A stretch of DNA of 64,000 bases from Arcicella rigui (lineage in GTDB: Bacteria > Bacteroidota > Bacteroidia > Cytophagales > Spirosomataceae), in the NCBI RefSeq assembly GCF_034929435.1, contig NZ_JAYFUM010000005.1, positions 124,001 through 188,000 on the forward strand, in the 5' to 3' direction. The position numbers and the translations under genes are program-made. Positions within the stretch are counted from its first letter, which is position 1, and each line of letters opens with the position of its first letter. Below, piece by piece: positions 52,061 to 60,210 of this stretch. A model generated the notes under the pieces. That model was not told the origin of the DNA. It searched no databases and worked only from the letters and a program-made list of their open reading frames with translations.

Positions 52061-53107
52061 ATGATAACTTTTTATCCCGGCCCTTCAAAAGTATATCCGC
52101 AAATAGCAACATTTATGCAGAGTGCTTTTGAGGAAGGCGTTCTGAGTATCAATCACCGTAGCCCCGAATGTATGGACATTACCCAAAGTGCCATACAGTT
52201 GTTGCACGAGCGGTTGAATATTCCCAATCAATATTCCGTTTACTTTATTTCTTCGGCAACGGAGGCTTGGGAAATTATTGCTCAGTCGCTTACGAAAGAG
52301 AAAAGTACGCATTTGTACAATGGTGCTTTTGGTGAAAAATGGGCAGAGTATGCAGGGAAATTGTTAAAGCAAACCGAAAGTATTGTGTTTGGTGTAGAAG
52401 AAATTGCTTCGCCAGCCATGTTGTCACAGCAAGAAATAGAAGTATTGTGTCTGACTCAAAATGAAACTTCTAATGCTACGCAAATCAAAGATTTGTCGGT
52501 TTTCAGAAAAGCTTTTCCAGAAAGTATCATTGCTGTGGACGCTACTTCTTCTTTGGGAGGTATCAACTTCAATTGGGAAGACGGAGACGTTTGGTTTGCT
52601 TCTGTTCAGAAATGTTTGGGCTTGCCTGCAGGTATGGCAGTGATGATTTGTTCGCCAAAAGCCATCGAACGAGCTACCGAAATCAACGACAGAAAGTATT
52701 ATAACAGCCTACTGTTTATCCACGAAAATTTTATGAAGTTTCAAACACATTATACACCTAATGTATTGAATATGTATTTGTTGAATAAAATTTTATATGA
52801 AATTCCCAATATTTCTACGATTTCAGAAAAAATCAAAAAGCAATCAAAAAGTTGGTATGAGTTCTTGAATACTTCTGAAAAATTTGGCTTAAATTGTTTA
52901 GTGCAAAATATTGAAACACAATCAGATACCGTAATTGCCGTGCAAGGTTCTGAGGAAACGATTCAAGCGGTAAAAGAGCGAACCAAATTGGCAGGAATTA
53001 CGTTGGGAAATGGCTATGGTAAATGGAAAAATTCAACTTTTAGAATTGCCAATTTCCCAGCCATAGATGAATTTGAAATCACAAAACTTAAAGAAATATT
53101 AGGTTAA
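52061..53107 (+). CDS. Class V aminotransferase (SerC/alanine-glyoxylate type)
   Basis: A 348-residue PLP enzyme of fold type I. It opens ITFYPGPSKVYPQIATFM with NHRSPECMDI, as in the class V group. The cofactor lysine is in WFASVQKCLGLPAGMAVM (about residues 180-197), following AVDATSSLGG, where the aspartate contacts the pyridine nitrogen. It is close in style to phosphoserine and alanine-glyoxylate aminotransferases, but I cannot fix the substrate. No serA gene lies next to it. The marC-like gene follows after 6 bases, so they are co-transcribed. Confidence 0.85.
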   Translation: MITFYPGPSKVYPQIATFMQSAFEEGVLSINHRSPECMDITQSAIQLLHERLNIPNQYSVYFISSATEAWEIIAQSLTKEKSTHLYNGAFGEKWAEYAGKLLKQTESIVFGVEEIASPAMLSQQEIEVLCLTQNETSNATQIKDLSVFRKAFPESIIAVDATSSLGGINFNWEDGDVWFASVQKCLGLPAGMAVMICSPKAIERATEINDRKYYNSLLFIHENFMKFQTHYTPNVLNMYLLNKILYEIPNISTISEKIKKQSKSWYEFLNTSEKFGLNCLVQNIETQSDTVIAVQGSEETIQAVKERTKLAGITLGNGYGKWKNSTFRIANFPAIDEFEITKLKEILG

Positions 53108-53113
53108 AAAATT

Positions 53114-53689
53114 ATGGAATTAAACTTCAAAGAAATCATTTCGGTTTCGCTTATTCTTTTTTCGGTTATTGATATTTTAGGCTCAATTCCCATTATTATC
53201 GACATTCGTAGAAAAACGGGAAACATTCATGCCGAACAAGCAACCATCGTTTCGGGGATTATTATGGTTGGTTTTTTGTATGTCGGAAAATCAATTTTAA
53301 ATCTATTCGGCGTCGATATTAACTCATTTGCTATCGCTGGGGCATTAATCATCTTCTTGATTGGTCTTGAAATGACTTTGGGTAGAAATATCTTCAAGTC
53401 GGAAGGCTCGCTGGGCGAAGCAAAAGCCGCCTCAATTGTACCTTTGGCTTTCCCTGTGATTGCAGGTGCAGGTACAATGACGACCATTCTTTCACTGAAA
53501 TCCCAGTTTGACGAAATTAATATTTTAGTAGGAATTGGCTTAAATTTGGTATTTATTTATGTAGTTCTGAGGGCTTCGCAATGGATTGAAAACCGTTTGG
53601 GGCAAGTAGGAGCGAATGTTTTGAGAAAAGTATTTGGTGTAATTTTATTAGCCATTGCTATCAAAATCATTAAATCGAGAATCGGATAA
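53114..53689 (+). CDS. MarC family integral membrane protein
   Basis: A 191-residue protein with six likely membrane segments. The features SVIDILGSIPIIIDIRRK near the N-terminus and PLAFPVIAGAGTMTTIL in the fourth segment are the marks of the MarC/UPF0056 family. Despite the name, MarC has no proved role in drug resistance, and the transported substrate is not known. It starts 6 bases after the aminotransferase stop codon, so the two share a transcript. Confidence 0.9.
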   Translation: MELNFKEIISVSLILFSVIDILGSIPIIIDIRRKTGNIHAEQATIVSGIIMVGFLYVGKSILNLFGVDINSFAIAGALIIFLIGLEMTLGRNIFKSEGSLGEAKAASIVPLAFPVIAGAGTMTTILSLKSQFDEINILVGIGLNLVFIYVVLRASQWIENRLGQVGANVLRKVFGVILLAIAIKIIKSRIG

Positions 53690-53732
53690 TAAGTATAAAT
53701 GCAGAGTTGCGAACGGTTCGCCGTGCGATGCT

Positions 53733-53808
53733 GAATTATGATTTTAAGATTGGTCAGCAAATTGATATTCAAATATTTAAACTCATAATTCATAATTAAG
53801 TACTCATA
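53733..53808. repeat. Short heptanucleotide arrays between marC and rnhA
   Basis: Positions 53733-53753 hold three weak units (GAATTAT, GATTTTA and AGATTGG). Positions 53781-53808 hold four units, ACTCATA twice, ATTCATA and ATTAAGT. The pair is in opposite sense. A short GC-rich hairpin (GCGAA-CGG-TTCGC) lies just before them. Confidence 0.55.
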
Positions 53809-53843
53809 TTTAACTAAACCTTTTCTCTCTAAATTTTATTCAT

Positions 53844-54482
53844 TTGGCAAAGAAACCTAAATTTTATGTAGTCTGGAAAGGACGAAAAACAGGTGTTTTT
53901 GATACTTGGGCTGAAACAGAAGAACAAGTAAAAGGTTTTGAAACGGCTCAGTTCAAATCATTTGAAAGCCTAAAAGAAGCAGAAGAAGCTTTCAAGAGTA
54001 ATTTTTGGCAGATAGTTCAGAAAAAACAAAGCGGCTTTTTGGGTAATCAAACTAAATCTTTGGCTTTGGTAGGCAATCCTATTGCAGAAAGTATTTCAGT
54101 TGATGCAGCTTGTGCGGGTAATCCTGGCGTTTTGGAGTATCAGGGTGTAGAAACCAGTACCAAAAGAGTACTGTTTTCGATGGGGCCTTTTCCAGAAGGA
54201 ACGGTAAATATTGGAGAGTTTTTGGCAATTGTGCATGGTTTGGCTTTTTTACAAAAACACAACTCTACTTTACCGATTTATTCAGATTCAAAAACGGCTA
54301 TTAGTTGGGTGAAAAACAAAGCGGTAAAAACCAAATTGGAACGAAACGCTAAAAATGAAGAGCTATTTCAATTAGTAGATAGAGGTATTCTATGGCTGAA
54401 AAACAACCAATACGCTAACAAAATATTGAAGTGGGAAACTGAATTTTGGGGAGAAAATCCTGCCGATTATGGTCGAAAATAA
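53844..54482 (+). CDS. rnhA: Ribonuclease HI with N-terminal viroplasmin domain
   Basis: A 212-residue enzyme that cuts RNA in RNA-DNA hybrids. The N-terminal 55 residues (KFYVVWKGRKTGVFDTW) form the small viroplasmin/HBD domain that binds hybrids. The RNase H domain follows, with the catalytic acids Asp87 (SVDAACAGNPG), Glu125 (GEFLAI), Asp148 (YSDSKTA) and Asp208 (NPADYG). The start is a TTG: the next in-frame ATG would lie inside the catalytic domain, and no upstream ATG is in frame nearby. It is followed by a two-way terminator. Confidence 0.93.
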   Translation: MAKKPKFYVVWKGRKTGVFDTWAETEEQVKGFETAQFKSFESLKEAEEAFKSNFWQIVQKKQSGFLGNQTKSLALVGNPIAESISVDAACAGNPGVLEYQGVETSTKRVLFSMGPFPEGTVNIGEFLAIVHGLAFLQKHNSTLPIYSDSKTAISWVKNKAVKTKLERNAKNEELFQLVDRGILWLKNNQYANKILKWETEFWGENPADYGRK

Positions 54483-54484
54483 GT

Positions 54485-54528
54485 AAAAAGGGAATTTGAA
54501 CTTTATTGTTTGTTCAAATTCCCTTTTT
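54485..54528. terminator. Bidirectional terminator between rnhA and the TIM-barrel gene
   Basis: AAAAAGGGAATTTGAAC (54485-54501) and GTTCAAATTCCCTTTTT (54512-54528) form a perfect 17-base stem with a 10-base loop. The flanking A and T runs make it work in both directions for the two convergent genes. Confidence 0.95.
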
Positions 54529-54532
54529 GATT

Positions 54533-55468
54533 TTAGCTAATATCCGAAACTCTGTAAGCTTCAATTACTTTCATTTCTCCTTCTTTTCCAGCTACTGAAT
54601 TGCCATGTTCCATTCCGAAAATAAATTCACCACGGTTGGTTGCTTTGGCTTTTTCGTGAATATGTTTGAATAAACTCTTATAATTTACTTCGCCTGTGGT
54701 TGGTTCTTTTCTGCCCGGTTCATCTCCGATTTGGAAATAAGCGATTTCATCCCAAACCCAATCAATGTGTTGCGTCATTCGTCCTTCGTTGCGTTGCATG
54801 TGCCACATATCAAACAAAATTTTGCAAGAAGGGCTATTCACAGCTTTACAAATCAGATAAGATTGGTCTGAATGGCGAAGGAACAAATCGGCATTATCCG
54901 AAAGTGGCTCCATTACCATTACTAAACCATGTGGTTCAAAAATTTCAGCCCCTCTTCTGAAAGCGTCAATTACATTTGCCGTTTGTAGTCCCATCGGTAA
55001 ATTTCTTTCAAAATATCCGGGTACAATGGTCATGTACTTTGCATTACAACGTTTGGCAGTTTCAAGGGCTTTTTTACAAGTATTTACAAAAACATCCTTG
55101 TGTACTTGTTTGCCTGTTGTTAAAGAAGTTTTCCAGTTTTCGCCGCCATCAATAACAAAAACGCCCATCGACATACCCAATTTTGCCATTGTATCGCCAA
55201 TTTTGGTTTGTAATTCGGGGCTTCTGCCCATCATGCCGTTGTCTTCTAAGGCACGAAAACCCATTTCGTGCATAAATTTCAATTGGTCGATTTCATCTTT
55301 TCCTGCTGAATTTTCAAACATTCCAAAATGCGGAGCGTACTTTAATTTAAAAGCAGGCTGTGCTGTTGTGTTGGAATGAGCAGTATTTTCAGATGCTTTA
55401 GCGATGGATGGCAAAGTAGCCAAACCTGTACCTGCAATGATGTTTTTGGTAAAATCCCTTCTTTTCAT
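54533..55468 (-). CDS. Secreted hydroxypyruvate isomerase-like TIM barrel
   Basis: A 311-residue protein with a Tat-type signal (MKRRDFTKNIIAGTGLATLPSIAKA). The mature part is a xylose-isomerase-like TIM barrel, with MEPLSDNADLFLRHSDQSYLICKAVNSPSCKILFDMWHMQRNEG as the core and metal ligands Glu, Asp, His and Glu spread along it. The hydroxypyruvate isomerase (Hyi) group is the nearest by pattern. A periplasmic location is unusual for the cytoplasmic enzyme but common for the Bacteroidota members. The substrate is not known. It is related in fold to the protein at 45764-46684 but not closely similar. Confidence 0.87.
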   Translation of the reverse strand: MKRRDFTKNIIAGTGLATLPSIAKASENTAHSNTTAQPAFKLKYAPHFGMFENSAGKDEIDQLKFMHEMGFRALEDNGMMGRSPELQTKIGDTMAKLGMSMGVFVIDGGENWKTSLTTGKQVHKDVFVNTCKKALETAKRCNAKYMTIVPGYFERNLPMGLQTANVIDAFRRGAEIFEPHGLVMVMEPLSDNADLFLRHSDQSYLICKAVNSPSCKILFDMWHMQRNEGRMTQHIDWVWDEIAYFQIGDEPGRKEPTTGEVNYKSLFKHIHEKAKATNRGEFIFGMEHGNSVAGKEGEMKVIEAYRVSDIS

Positions 55469-55550
55469 AGTTACGGAGTATTGTTTGAACGCCTTAATAA
55501 TGGCTTACAAATATATCAAGAAGGAATTAAAAATATGTATGGACTTATAA

Positions 55551-55664
55551 GTATGAATTATGAGATATGAATGATGAATTTAAAATGTTGGTTTTCAGTG
55601 ATTTGTTCTAAACAAAGTTGTTTTGTCTAAATTCAGAAAGCTGAAATCCGACATCCGAAATCCA
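55551..55664. repeat. Paired heptanucleotide arrays upstream of the TIM-barrel gene
   Basis: Positions 55551-55578 hold four units, GTATGAA, TTATGAG, ATATGAA and TGATGAA. Positions 55637-55664 hold four units, AAAGCTG, AAATCCG, ACATCCG and AAATCCA, in the opposite sense. The 19-mer at 55641-55659 is identical to that at 11926-11944. Confidence 0.75.
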
Positions 55665-55704
55665 AACATTATTACTAAATTCTAATCAATACAAAAGTGA
55701 ATAT

Positions 55705-56808
55705 TTAAAAATTCCACCAAACTTTTTGTGGATAATGACTACCTAAAATCACAGGCTCGCCAATCATCGGAGTAGTGAGTTGGATATTACTTCCTTTCAA
55801 AGCTTGTGTTAGGCGATTGATAGGCTCGTTCCAAGGGTGATACGCCAAGGCAAATTTTGCCCAGTGTACTGGCATAAGTACTTTGGTATTGAGTTCTTTG
55901 GCGATGGTAGCGGTTTCTTCGGGCGTTGTATGAATCAAAGGCCAGTTTTTGCCGTATTGACCATTTTCTAAAAGTGCGAGGTCGAAAGGCCCAAATTTTT
56001 CACCAATTTTTTTGAAGTGATAATCATAGCCCGAATCACCGCCAATAAAGATGTTGTAGCCGTGAATATTCAATACAAAAGATGACCAAAGTGTTTTGCC
56101 ACGAGTAAAACCACGTCCAGAGAAATGTCTTGCTGGCGTTGAAGTAATTTGAATTTCTGCTGAAATTTGATGATTTTCCCACCAATCTAATTCTACGATA
56201 TTTTCAGGTTTTACGCCCCAATGTTCAAGATGAGCCCCAACGCCCAAAGCAGTATAAAATTTCTTTACTTTAGGAATTAGTTTAGTGATTGTTGGATAAT
56301 CTAAGTGGTCGTAATGGTCGTGCGAGAGTACCAAAATGTCGATGTTGGGCAAATCTTCTACCGAATACACATCAGAACCTTTGAAGGATTTTCCAAAAAA
56401 TGAAACTGGCGATGCAGTACCACTAAAAACAGGGTCAACTAAAATATTGATATTTTTTGATTTGATTAAATAAGAAGAATGCCCAAACCAAACAATACTC
56501 GGCTTTTCGGAAGACAAATTGATTAAATCCGTCTGTACAGAAGGTAGCTCTTTTTCTGGTTCAACGGTTTTAGGTTTATTGATAAAATCTTTCAACATTT
56601 CAAAAAATGAAGCGTCTTTTGGCATTACTTCTGTGGGAGAAAGATTCTGAAATGTACCATTTTTATAATTGGGCGATTTTTCAATACGTGCTAATCGGTT
56701 TCCTGATGGGTCTTTTCCAAAAACAGCCTGTTGCATAAATATAAAAATGCCAATTCCCAGAATGGCAACAATCAAGAGCAGCGTAAATATCATTTTTTTT
56801 AGTTTCAC
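55705..56808 (-). CDS. MBL-fold metallo-hydrolase with N-terminal membrane anchor
   Basis: A 367-residue protein of the same NAPE-PLD/UlaG-like family as that at 18686-19774. The N-terminus (MKLKKMIFTLLLIVAILGIGIFIFM) is a single membrane anchor or signal. The metal sites are HDHYDH (about 162-167) and the later ARHFSGRG and MPVHWAKF segments. The WFGHSSYLI strand before them is the group's landmark. The position of the anchor suggests a periplasmic enzyme. Its substrate may be a lipid phosphodiester or lactone. Its gene lies 37 bases behind the antiporter gene on the same strand, so they may share a transcript. Confidence 0.88.
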   Translation of the reverse strand: MKLKKMIFTLLLIVAILGIGIFIFMQQAVFGKDPSGNRLARIEKSPNYKNGTFQNLSPTEVMPKDASFFEMLKDFINKPKTVEPEKELPSVQTDLINLSSEKPSIVWFGHSSYLIKSKNINILVDPVFSGTASPVSFFGKSFKGSDVYSVEDLPNIDILVLSHDHYDHLDYPTITKLIPKVKKFYTALGVGAHLEHWGVKPENIVELDWWENHQISAEIQITSTPARHFSGRGFTRGKTLWSSFVLNIHGYNIFIGGDSGYDYHFKKIGEKFGPFDLALLENGQYGKNWPLIHTTPEETATIAKELNTKVLMPVHWAKFALAYHPWNEPINRLTQALKGSNIQLTTPMIGEPVILGSHYPQKVWWNF

Positions 56809-56845
56809 TTTTTTAGGGTCATTAAAATAATTATAGAGCTAACAC

Positions 56846-58027
56846 TTATTCTGCTTGTTTTTGTTCATTTTGTGAATTGTTCATCAAACCAAACATCATT
56901 ACTAAAGCGGTTAAAACGATTACTTGAATGATTAAAGACTTGTTCATCAGCGGAATATTTTGCTGAGGTTCTATCGCTAAAAAAAGTAAAATGGTAATCA
57001 GCCCCCTTGGAGCTACAAAAAGAAAAGGCTTGAGTTTTAGATTAGAAACTTTTAATTGAATGGCACGAATCAAAAAAATCAAAGTAACAATACCAAATGC
57101 CCAAACGAGTGTATCTGTGTTGAGAATTTCCTCAGATTGGATAAGGTAGCCAAAAAGGAGAAAAAATAAAGCTCTTATCAGAAAAGTAGCTTCGCCAACC
57201 AATTCATGAAATTTGTTTACTTCTGTTTCTAATTGTTCGGGTTTTAATTGCTGAATCCAACTAAACTGTTTTAACTTGTCGAGGTTTCCTAAGAAAAGTC
57301 CAAAAAGAAGAATAAAAACTAAGCTTGGCAAATGGAAAATTTTGGCAATGGCATAAATCAAAATGACTAATAGAATAATTGGACCAAATTTGATTGGATG
57401 CTCAATTTTACTCAGCAAAAAGGATAAAGTAACGGTGGAAATAAAGGAAATAAGAATGATAACGAAGAGTTCAAGTGCAAAATCATAAAATGAACTGAAA
57501 CTAATGGTACTGTTGAAAGCAACAAAATTGAAAAACAATACGCCGATAATGTCTGATAAACTACTTTCGTAAATGATAAATTCTTTGTCGAGCGGACTAA
57601 GGTTTTTTACACTCGGAATGGCAATTGCACTACTTATTACGCAAAGTGGAATTACATTCAGAAGATTACTTTGGAAAAAATTACCACCAAAATATTGAAA
57701 AATAAATGCCAAAGAAAAAGCCAAAACGCCCATCGGAATAAAGCCAACGATGAATGACTTTTTAATCATTGGGATTTTGCTTTTGTCTAATTCGAGTTCC
57801 AAAGCACCTTCCAATACAATGAGTATCAGACCAATTGTGCCTAAAACGGGTAAAATTGGACTCAGATTGGGAACTGTTATATGGCTAAATTCAGTAATCT
57901 GTTTAACCAACCAGCCTAAAAGGAGTAATAAGATAACTGATGGGATTTTTGTGCGAGAAGCCGTCAAGTCGAATGCGTAAGCTATTAATAATAGCGAGCA
58001 AATAGTGATGATAATAGTAGTAGTCAT
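56846..58027 (-). CDS. Cation:proton antiporter (CPA family)
   Basis: A 393-residue membrane protein with about twelve hydrophobic segments. The N-terminal SRTKIPSVILLLLLGWLVKQ and the later SPLDKEFIIYESSLSDIIGVLFFNFVAF correspond to the PF00999 sodium/hydrogen exchanger fold, where the charged residue in the second part takes part in transport. It ends in a short polar tail without an added regulatory domain. It likely exchanges sodium or potassium for protons in pH or salt balance. The ion is not certain. The DCC gene is divergent. Confidence 0.87.
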   Translation of the reverse strand: MTTTIIITICSLLLIAYAFDLTASRTKIPSVILLLLLGWLVKQITEFSHITVPNLSPILPVLGTIGLILIVLEGALELELDKSKIPMIKKSFIVGFIPMGVLAFSLAFIFQYFGGNFFQSNLLNVIPLCVISSAIAIPSVKNLSPLDKEFIIYESSLSDIIGVLFFNFVAFNSTISFSSFYDFALELFVIILISFISTVTLSFLLSKIEHPIKFGPIILLVILIYAIAKIFHLPSLVFILLFGLFLGNLDKLKQFSWIQQLKPEQLETEVNKFHELVGEATFLIRALFFLLFGYLIQSEEILNTDTLVWAFGIVTLIFLIRAIQLKVSNLKLKPFLFVAPRGLITILLFLAIEPQQNIPLMNKSLIIQVIVLTALVMMFGLMNNSQNEQKQAE

Positions 58028-58152
58028 AAATTCAAAAGGTTAAAAGTTGATAGATAACTGTAAAATGGTACTCTTTTTGAGTTTATAAAGTACAGGTTCG
58101 TTATTTATTGTATTATTAAGGGGAAAACTAAAGATTGAAAATACATTTGCAA

Positions 58153-58572
58153 ATGGAAAACATAGAAGCATTGACTAAGGAGTATCAAATAATTTTGTTT
58201 GACGGAGTTTGTAATTTCTGCAATTCATCAATCAATTTTATTATCGACCACGACCCTTCAAAACAGTTCAGATTTGCCTCGCTTCAATCTCCGATTGGTC
58301 AGGAATTATTAAAAACACATCATTTAGATACTCAACAATTCGACTCAGTAATCTTACTGAAAAACAATCATTTATACCAAAGGTCTTCGGCAACTTTAGA
58401 AATTGTAAAAAGCTTATCAGGTGTTTGGAAGTACTTGTCGGTATTGCAAATTTTACCAAGTGCTTGGCTTGATTTTTTTTATATCAAGTTGGCAAAAAAC
58501 AGGTATAAACTTTTTGGTAAATCAGTCACTTGTCGAGTCATTACTCCAGAGTTACGTGAAAGATTTCTATAA
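58153..58572 (+). CDS. DCC family thiol-disulfide oxidoreductase-like protein (DUF393)
   Basis: A 139-residue protein of the YuxK/DUF393 group. The family is named for the N-terminal pattern D-x-x-C-x-x-C, here DGVCNFCN with cysteines 20 and 23. The fold is thioredoxin-like, so a redox role is likely, though no activity is established. SSATLEIVKSL and the ending YRLFG-like segment (YKLFGKSVTCRVIT) are also typical. The ATG at 58153 was preferred over a TTG six codons upstream. Confidence 0.9.
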   Translation: MENIEALTKEYQIILFDGVCNFCNSSINFIIDHDPSKQFRFASLQSPIGQELLKTHHLDTQQFDSVILLKNNHLYQRSSATLEIVKSLSGVWKYLSVLQILPSAWLDFFYIKLAKNRYKLFGKSVTCRVITPELRERFL

Positions 58573-58602
58573 ACGTATAGCAAACAGTTGAGAGTGAATA
58601 GC

Positions 58603-58610
58603 TATTTTTG
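58603..58610 (+). promoter_or_regulatory. Candidate -7 element for fabD
   Basis: TATTTTTG fits the Bacteroidota -7 consensus TAnnTTTG. It lies 81 bases before the fabD start. A TTG at 58588 is too close for a normal -33 box, so only the -7 part is supported. Confidence 0.4.
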
Positions 58611-58690
58611 CGAACTTTAATCAGAGCAAGTAGCGACAATGCAAAACTTTGATTTACAATTTTTTCCTCACATTCATTTACTCTTTACAA

Positions 58691-59572
58691 ATGAAAGCAT
58701 ACGTATTCCCTGGTCAAGGCTCGCAATTCAAAGGCATGGGTAAAGACCTTTACGACCATTCAGAATCAGCTAAAGCTCTTTTTGAGAAAGCAAACGAAAT
58801 TTTAGGTTTTCGTATTACAGACATTATGTTTGAAGGAACAGACGAAGAACTCAAACAAACTAAAGTAACACAGCCAGCTATTTTCTTGCACTCAGTTATT
58901 TTAGCAAAAGAAACGGCTGATTTTCAGCCAGAAATGGTAGCGGGTCATTCATTAGGAGAATTCTCGGCATTGGTATCGGCTGGAGCATTGAGTTTTGAAG
59001 ATGGTCTTAGATTAGTTTCAGCTCGTGCATTGGCAATGCAAAAGGCTTGTGAAAACAATCCTTCAACAATGGCAGCGGTTCTTAATTTATCAGATGAAGT
59101 AATCGAAGAAATTTGTGCATCTATCAGCGACGAAGTAGTAGTAGCTGCCAATTATAACTGTCCAGGACAAGTAGTGATTTCTGGTTCAAATGAAGGTGTT
59201 GCTCAGGCTGGAGAAAAATTGAAAGCCGCAGGAGCGAAGAGAGTATTGCTTTTACCAGTGGGTGGAGCTTTCCATTCACCATTGATGGAGTCGGCTCGTG
59301 AAGAATTAGCCGCAGCGATTGAAGCAACTCATTTTGAACAACCAAGTTGCCCAATCTATCAAAACGTAAATGCACAGCCTTCAACAGACGTTGAAACGAT
59401 TAAAGCTAATTTGATTGCTCAGTTGACAGGTGCAGTGCGTTGGACACAGTCTGTTCGTAATATGGTTGAAGACGGAGCAACAGTTTTTGTAGAATGTGGC
59501 CCGGGAAAAGTATTACAAGGATTGGTGAAAAAGATTGCTCCAACCGTTGAGACCAGCGGAGTTTCTTTATAA
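58691..59572 (+). CDS. fabD: Malonyl-CoA:ACP transacylase
   Basis: A 293-residue enzyme that loads malonyl units onto acyl carrier protein for fatty acid synthesis. The opening MKAYVFPGQGSQFKGMGKDLY is the family start. The nucleophile serine is in GHSLGE (Ser87), and the catalytic His is in GGAFHSPLM near residue 196. The ATG at 58691 matches the family; an upstream start adding 14 residues was rejected. The other fab genes are not next to it. No clear terminator was seen before the tRNA genes. Confidence 0.96.
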   Translation: MKAYVFPGQGSQFKGMGKDLYDHSESAKALFEKANEILGFRITDIMFEGTDEELKQTKVTQPAIFLHSVILAKETADFQPEMVAGHSLGEFSALVSAGALSFEDGLRLVSARALAMQKACENNPSTMAAVLNLSDEVIEEICASISDEVVVAANYNCPGQVVISGSNEGVAQAGEKLKAAGAKRVLLLPVGGAFHSPLMESAREELAAAIEATHFEQPSCPIYQNVNAQPSTDVETIKANLIAQLTGAVRWTQSVRNMVEDGATVFVECGPGKVLQGLVKKIAPTVETSGVSL

Positions 59573-59683
59573 AAAAGTAAAGTACTGAGGCAATTGAGTA
59601 TTTTTTTTAGTACTTAATAAGCAAATATTCAATTACTTAGCCTGTGAAATAATGACTTTGAAAAGTTTTTTTAAAAAAAGCAC

Positions 59684-59714
59684 TTGACAAAATCGAATTA
59701 TAGGACTAATTTTG
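59684..59714 (+). promoter_or_regulatory. Promoter of the tRNA-Gln pair
   Basis: TTGACA at 59684-59689 and TAATTTTG at 59707-59714 are separated by 17 bases. The first resembles the general -35 sequence, and the second fits the Bacteroidota TAnnTTTG element. Transcription should start about 14 bases before the first tRNA. It is the strongest promoter signal in the window. Confidence 0.8.
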
Positions 59715-59734
59715 CACCACAATTCAATTGCGAT

Positions 59735-59805
59735 TGACCGATGGTGTAATGGTAACACTACGGTTTTTGGTACCGTCATTCATGGTTCGAATCCATGTCG
59801 GTTAA
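59735..59805 (+). tRNA. tRNA-Gln (UUG anticodon), copy 1
   Basis: The cloverleaf reads directly: acceptor arms TGACCGA and TCGGTTA, anticodon stem ACGGT/ACCGT enclosing the loop TTTTGGT, so the anticodon is TTG, and the T arm contains GGTTCGAATCC. The U1-A72 end pair is typical of glutamine tRNA. The CCA end is not encoded. The sequence is identical to that of the second copy. Confidence 0.95.
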
Positions 59806-59806
59806 C

Positions 59807-59844
59807 AAAAAGACTCTTGAAACTTCTGTTTCGAGAGTCTTTTT
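59807..59844 (+). terminator. Terminator after the first tRNA-Gln
   Basis: AAAAAGACTCT (59807-59817) and AGAGTCTTTTT (59834-59844) form an 11-base stem, extended inside by GAAAC and GTTTC around a small loop. The T run makes it a normal terminator. Since the second tRNA copy shows no TTGACA/TAnnTTTG promoter like the first, either read-through occurs or the hairpin serves as a processing site. Confidence 0.8.
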
Positions 59845-59876
59845 AAATAACAAGTCAAGAGCAAAAGAATATAAAT

Positions 59877-59947
59877 TGACCGATGGTGTAATGGTAACAC
59901 TACGGTTTTTGGTACCGTCATTCATGGTTCGAATCCATGTCGGTTAA
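59877..59947 (+). tRNA. tRNA-Gln (UUG anticodon), copy 2
   Basis: Identical to the first copy over all 71 bases, with a 142-base repeat distance. Only a few flanking bases are shared, so the copy is tRNA-sized rather than a long duplication. Confidence 0.95.
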
Positions 59948-59951
59948 CATT

Positions 59952-59982
59952 AAGCCTTCAAACTTCAAGTTTGAAGGCTTTT
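59952..59982 (+). terminator. Terminator after the second tRNA-Gln
   Basis: AAGCCTTCAAAC (59952-59963) and GTTTGAAGGCTT (59969-59980) form a perfect 12-base stem with a 5-base loop, then a short T run. Its sequence differs from the first terminator. Confidence 0.85.
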
Positions 59983-60210
59983 GTATTAGTAATACCTTGA
60001 ATATTGAAAATGAGGCTTTTAAGCGAATTCAAGTTTTAAATGCCGAAATGAATTCTTAGCAAAAGATTATTATACAAAATATCTCTAAATTCTTTTTGAC
60101 GTGCAAAAAAAGCTAAAGATTCTCAGCTTTTCATTCATGATTTATCTCAAAAGAAGCTGGTTTTTTTAGTAACTTTAATATTTGAAAATTTAAAACAATT
60201 CTATAAGAAA

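Noticed and set aside
58142..58149. TACATTTG as a promoter for the DCC gene
   Set aside because: It fits the -7 consensus, but the start of transcription would fall at or after the start codon and no -33 box is present.
59735..59947. Attachment site made by integration into tRNA-Gln
   Set aside because: Both copies are complete and only 142 bases apart, with no integrase or cargo between them.
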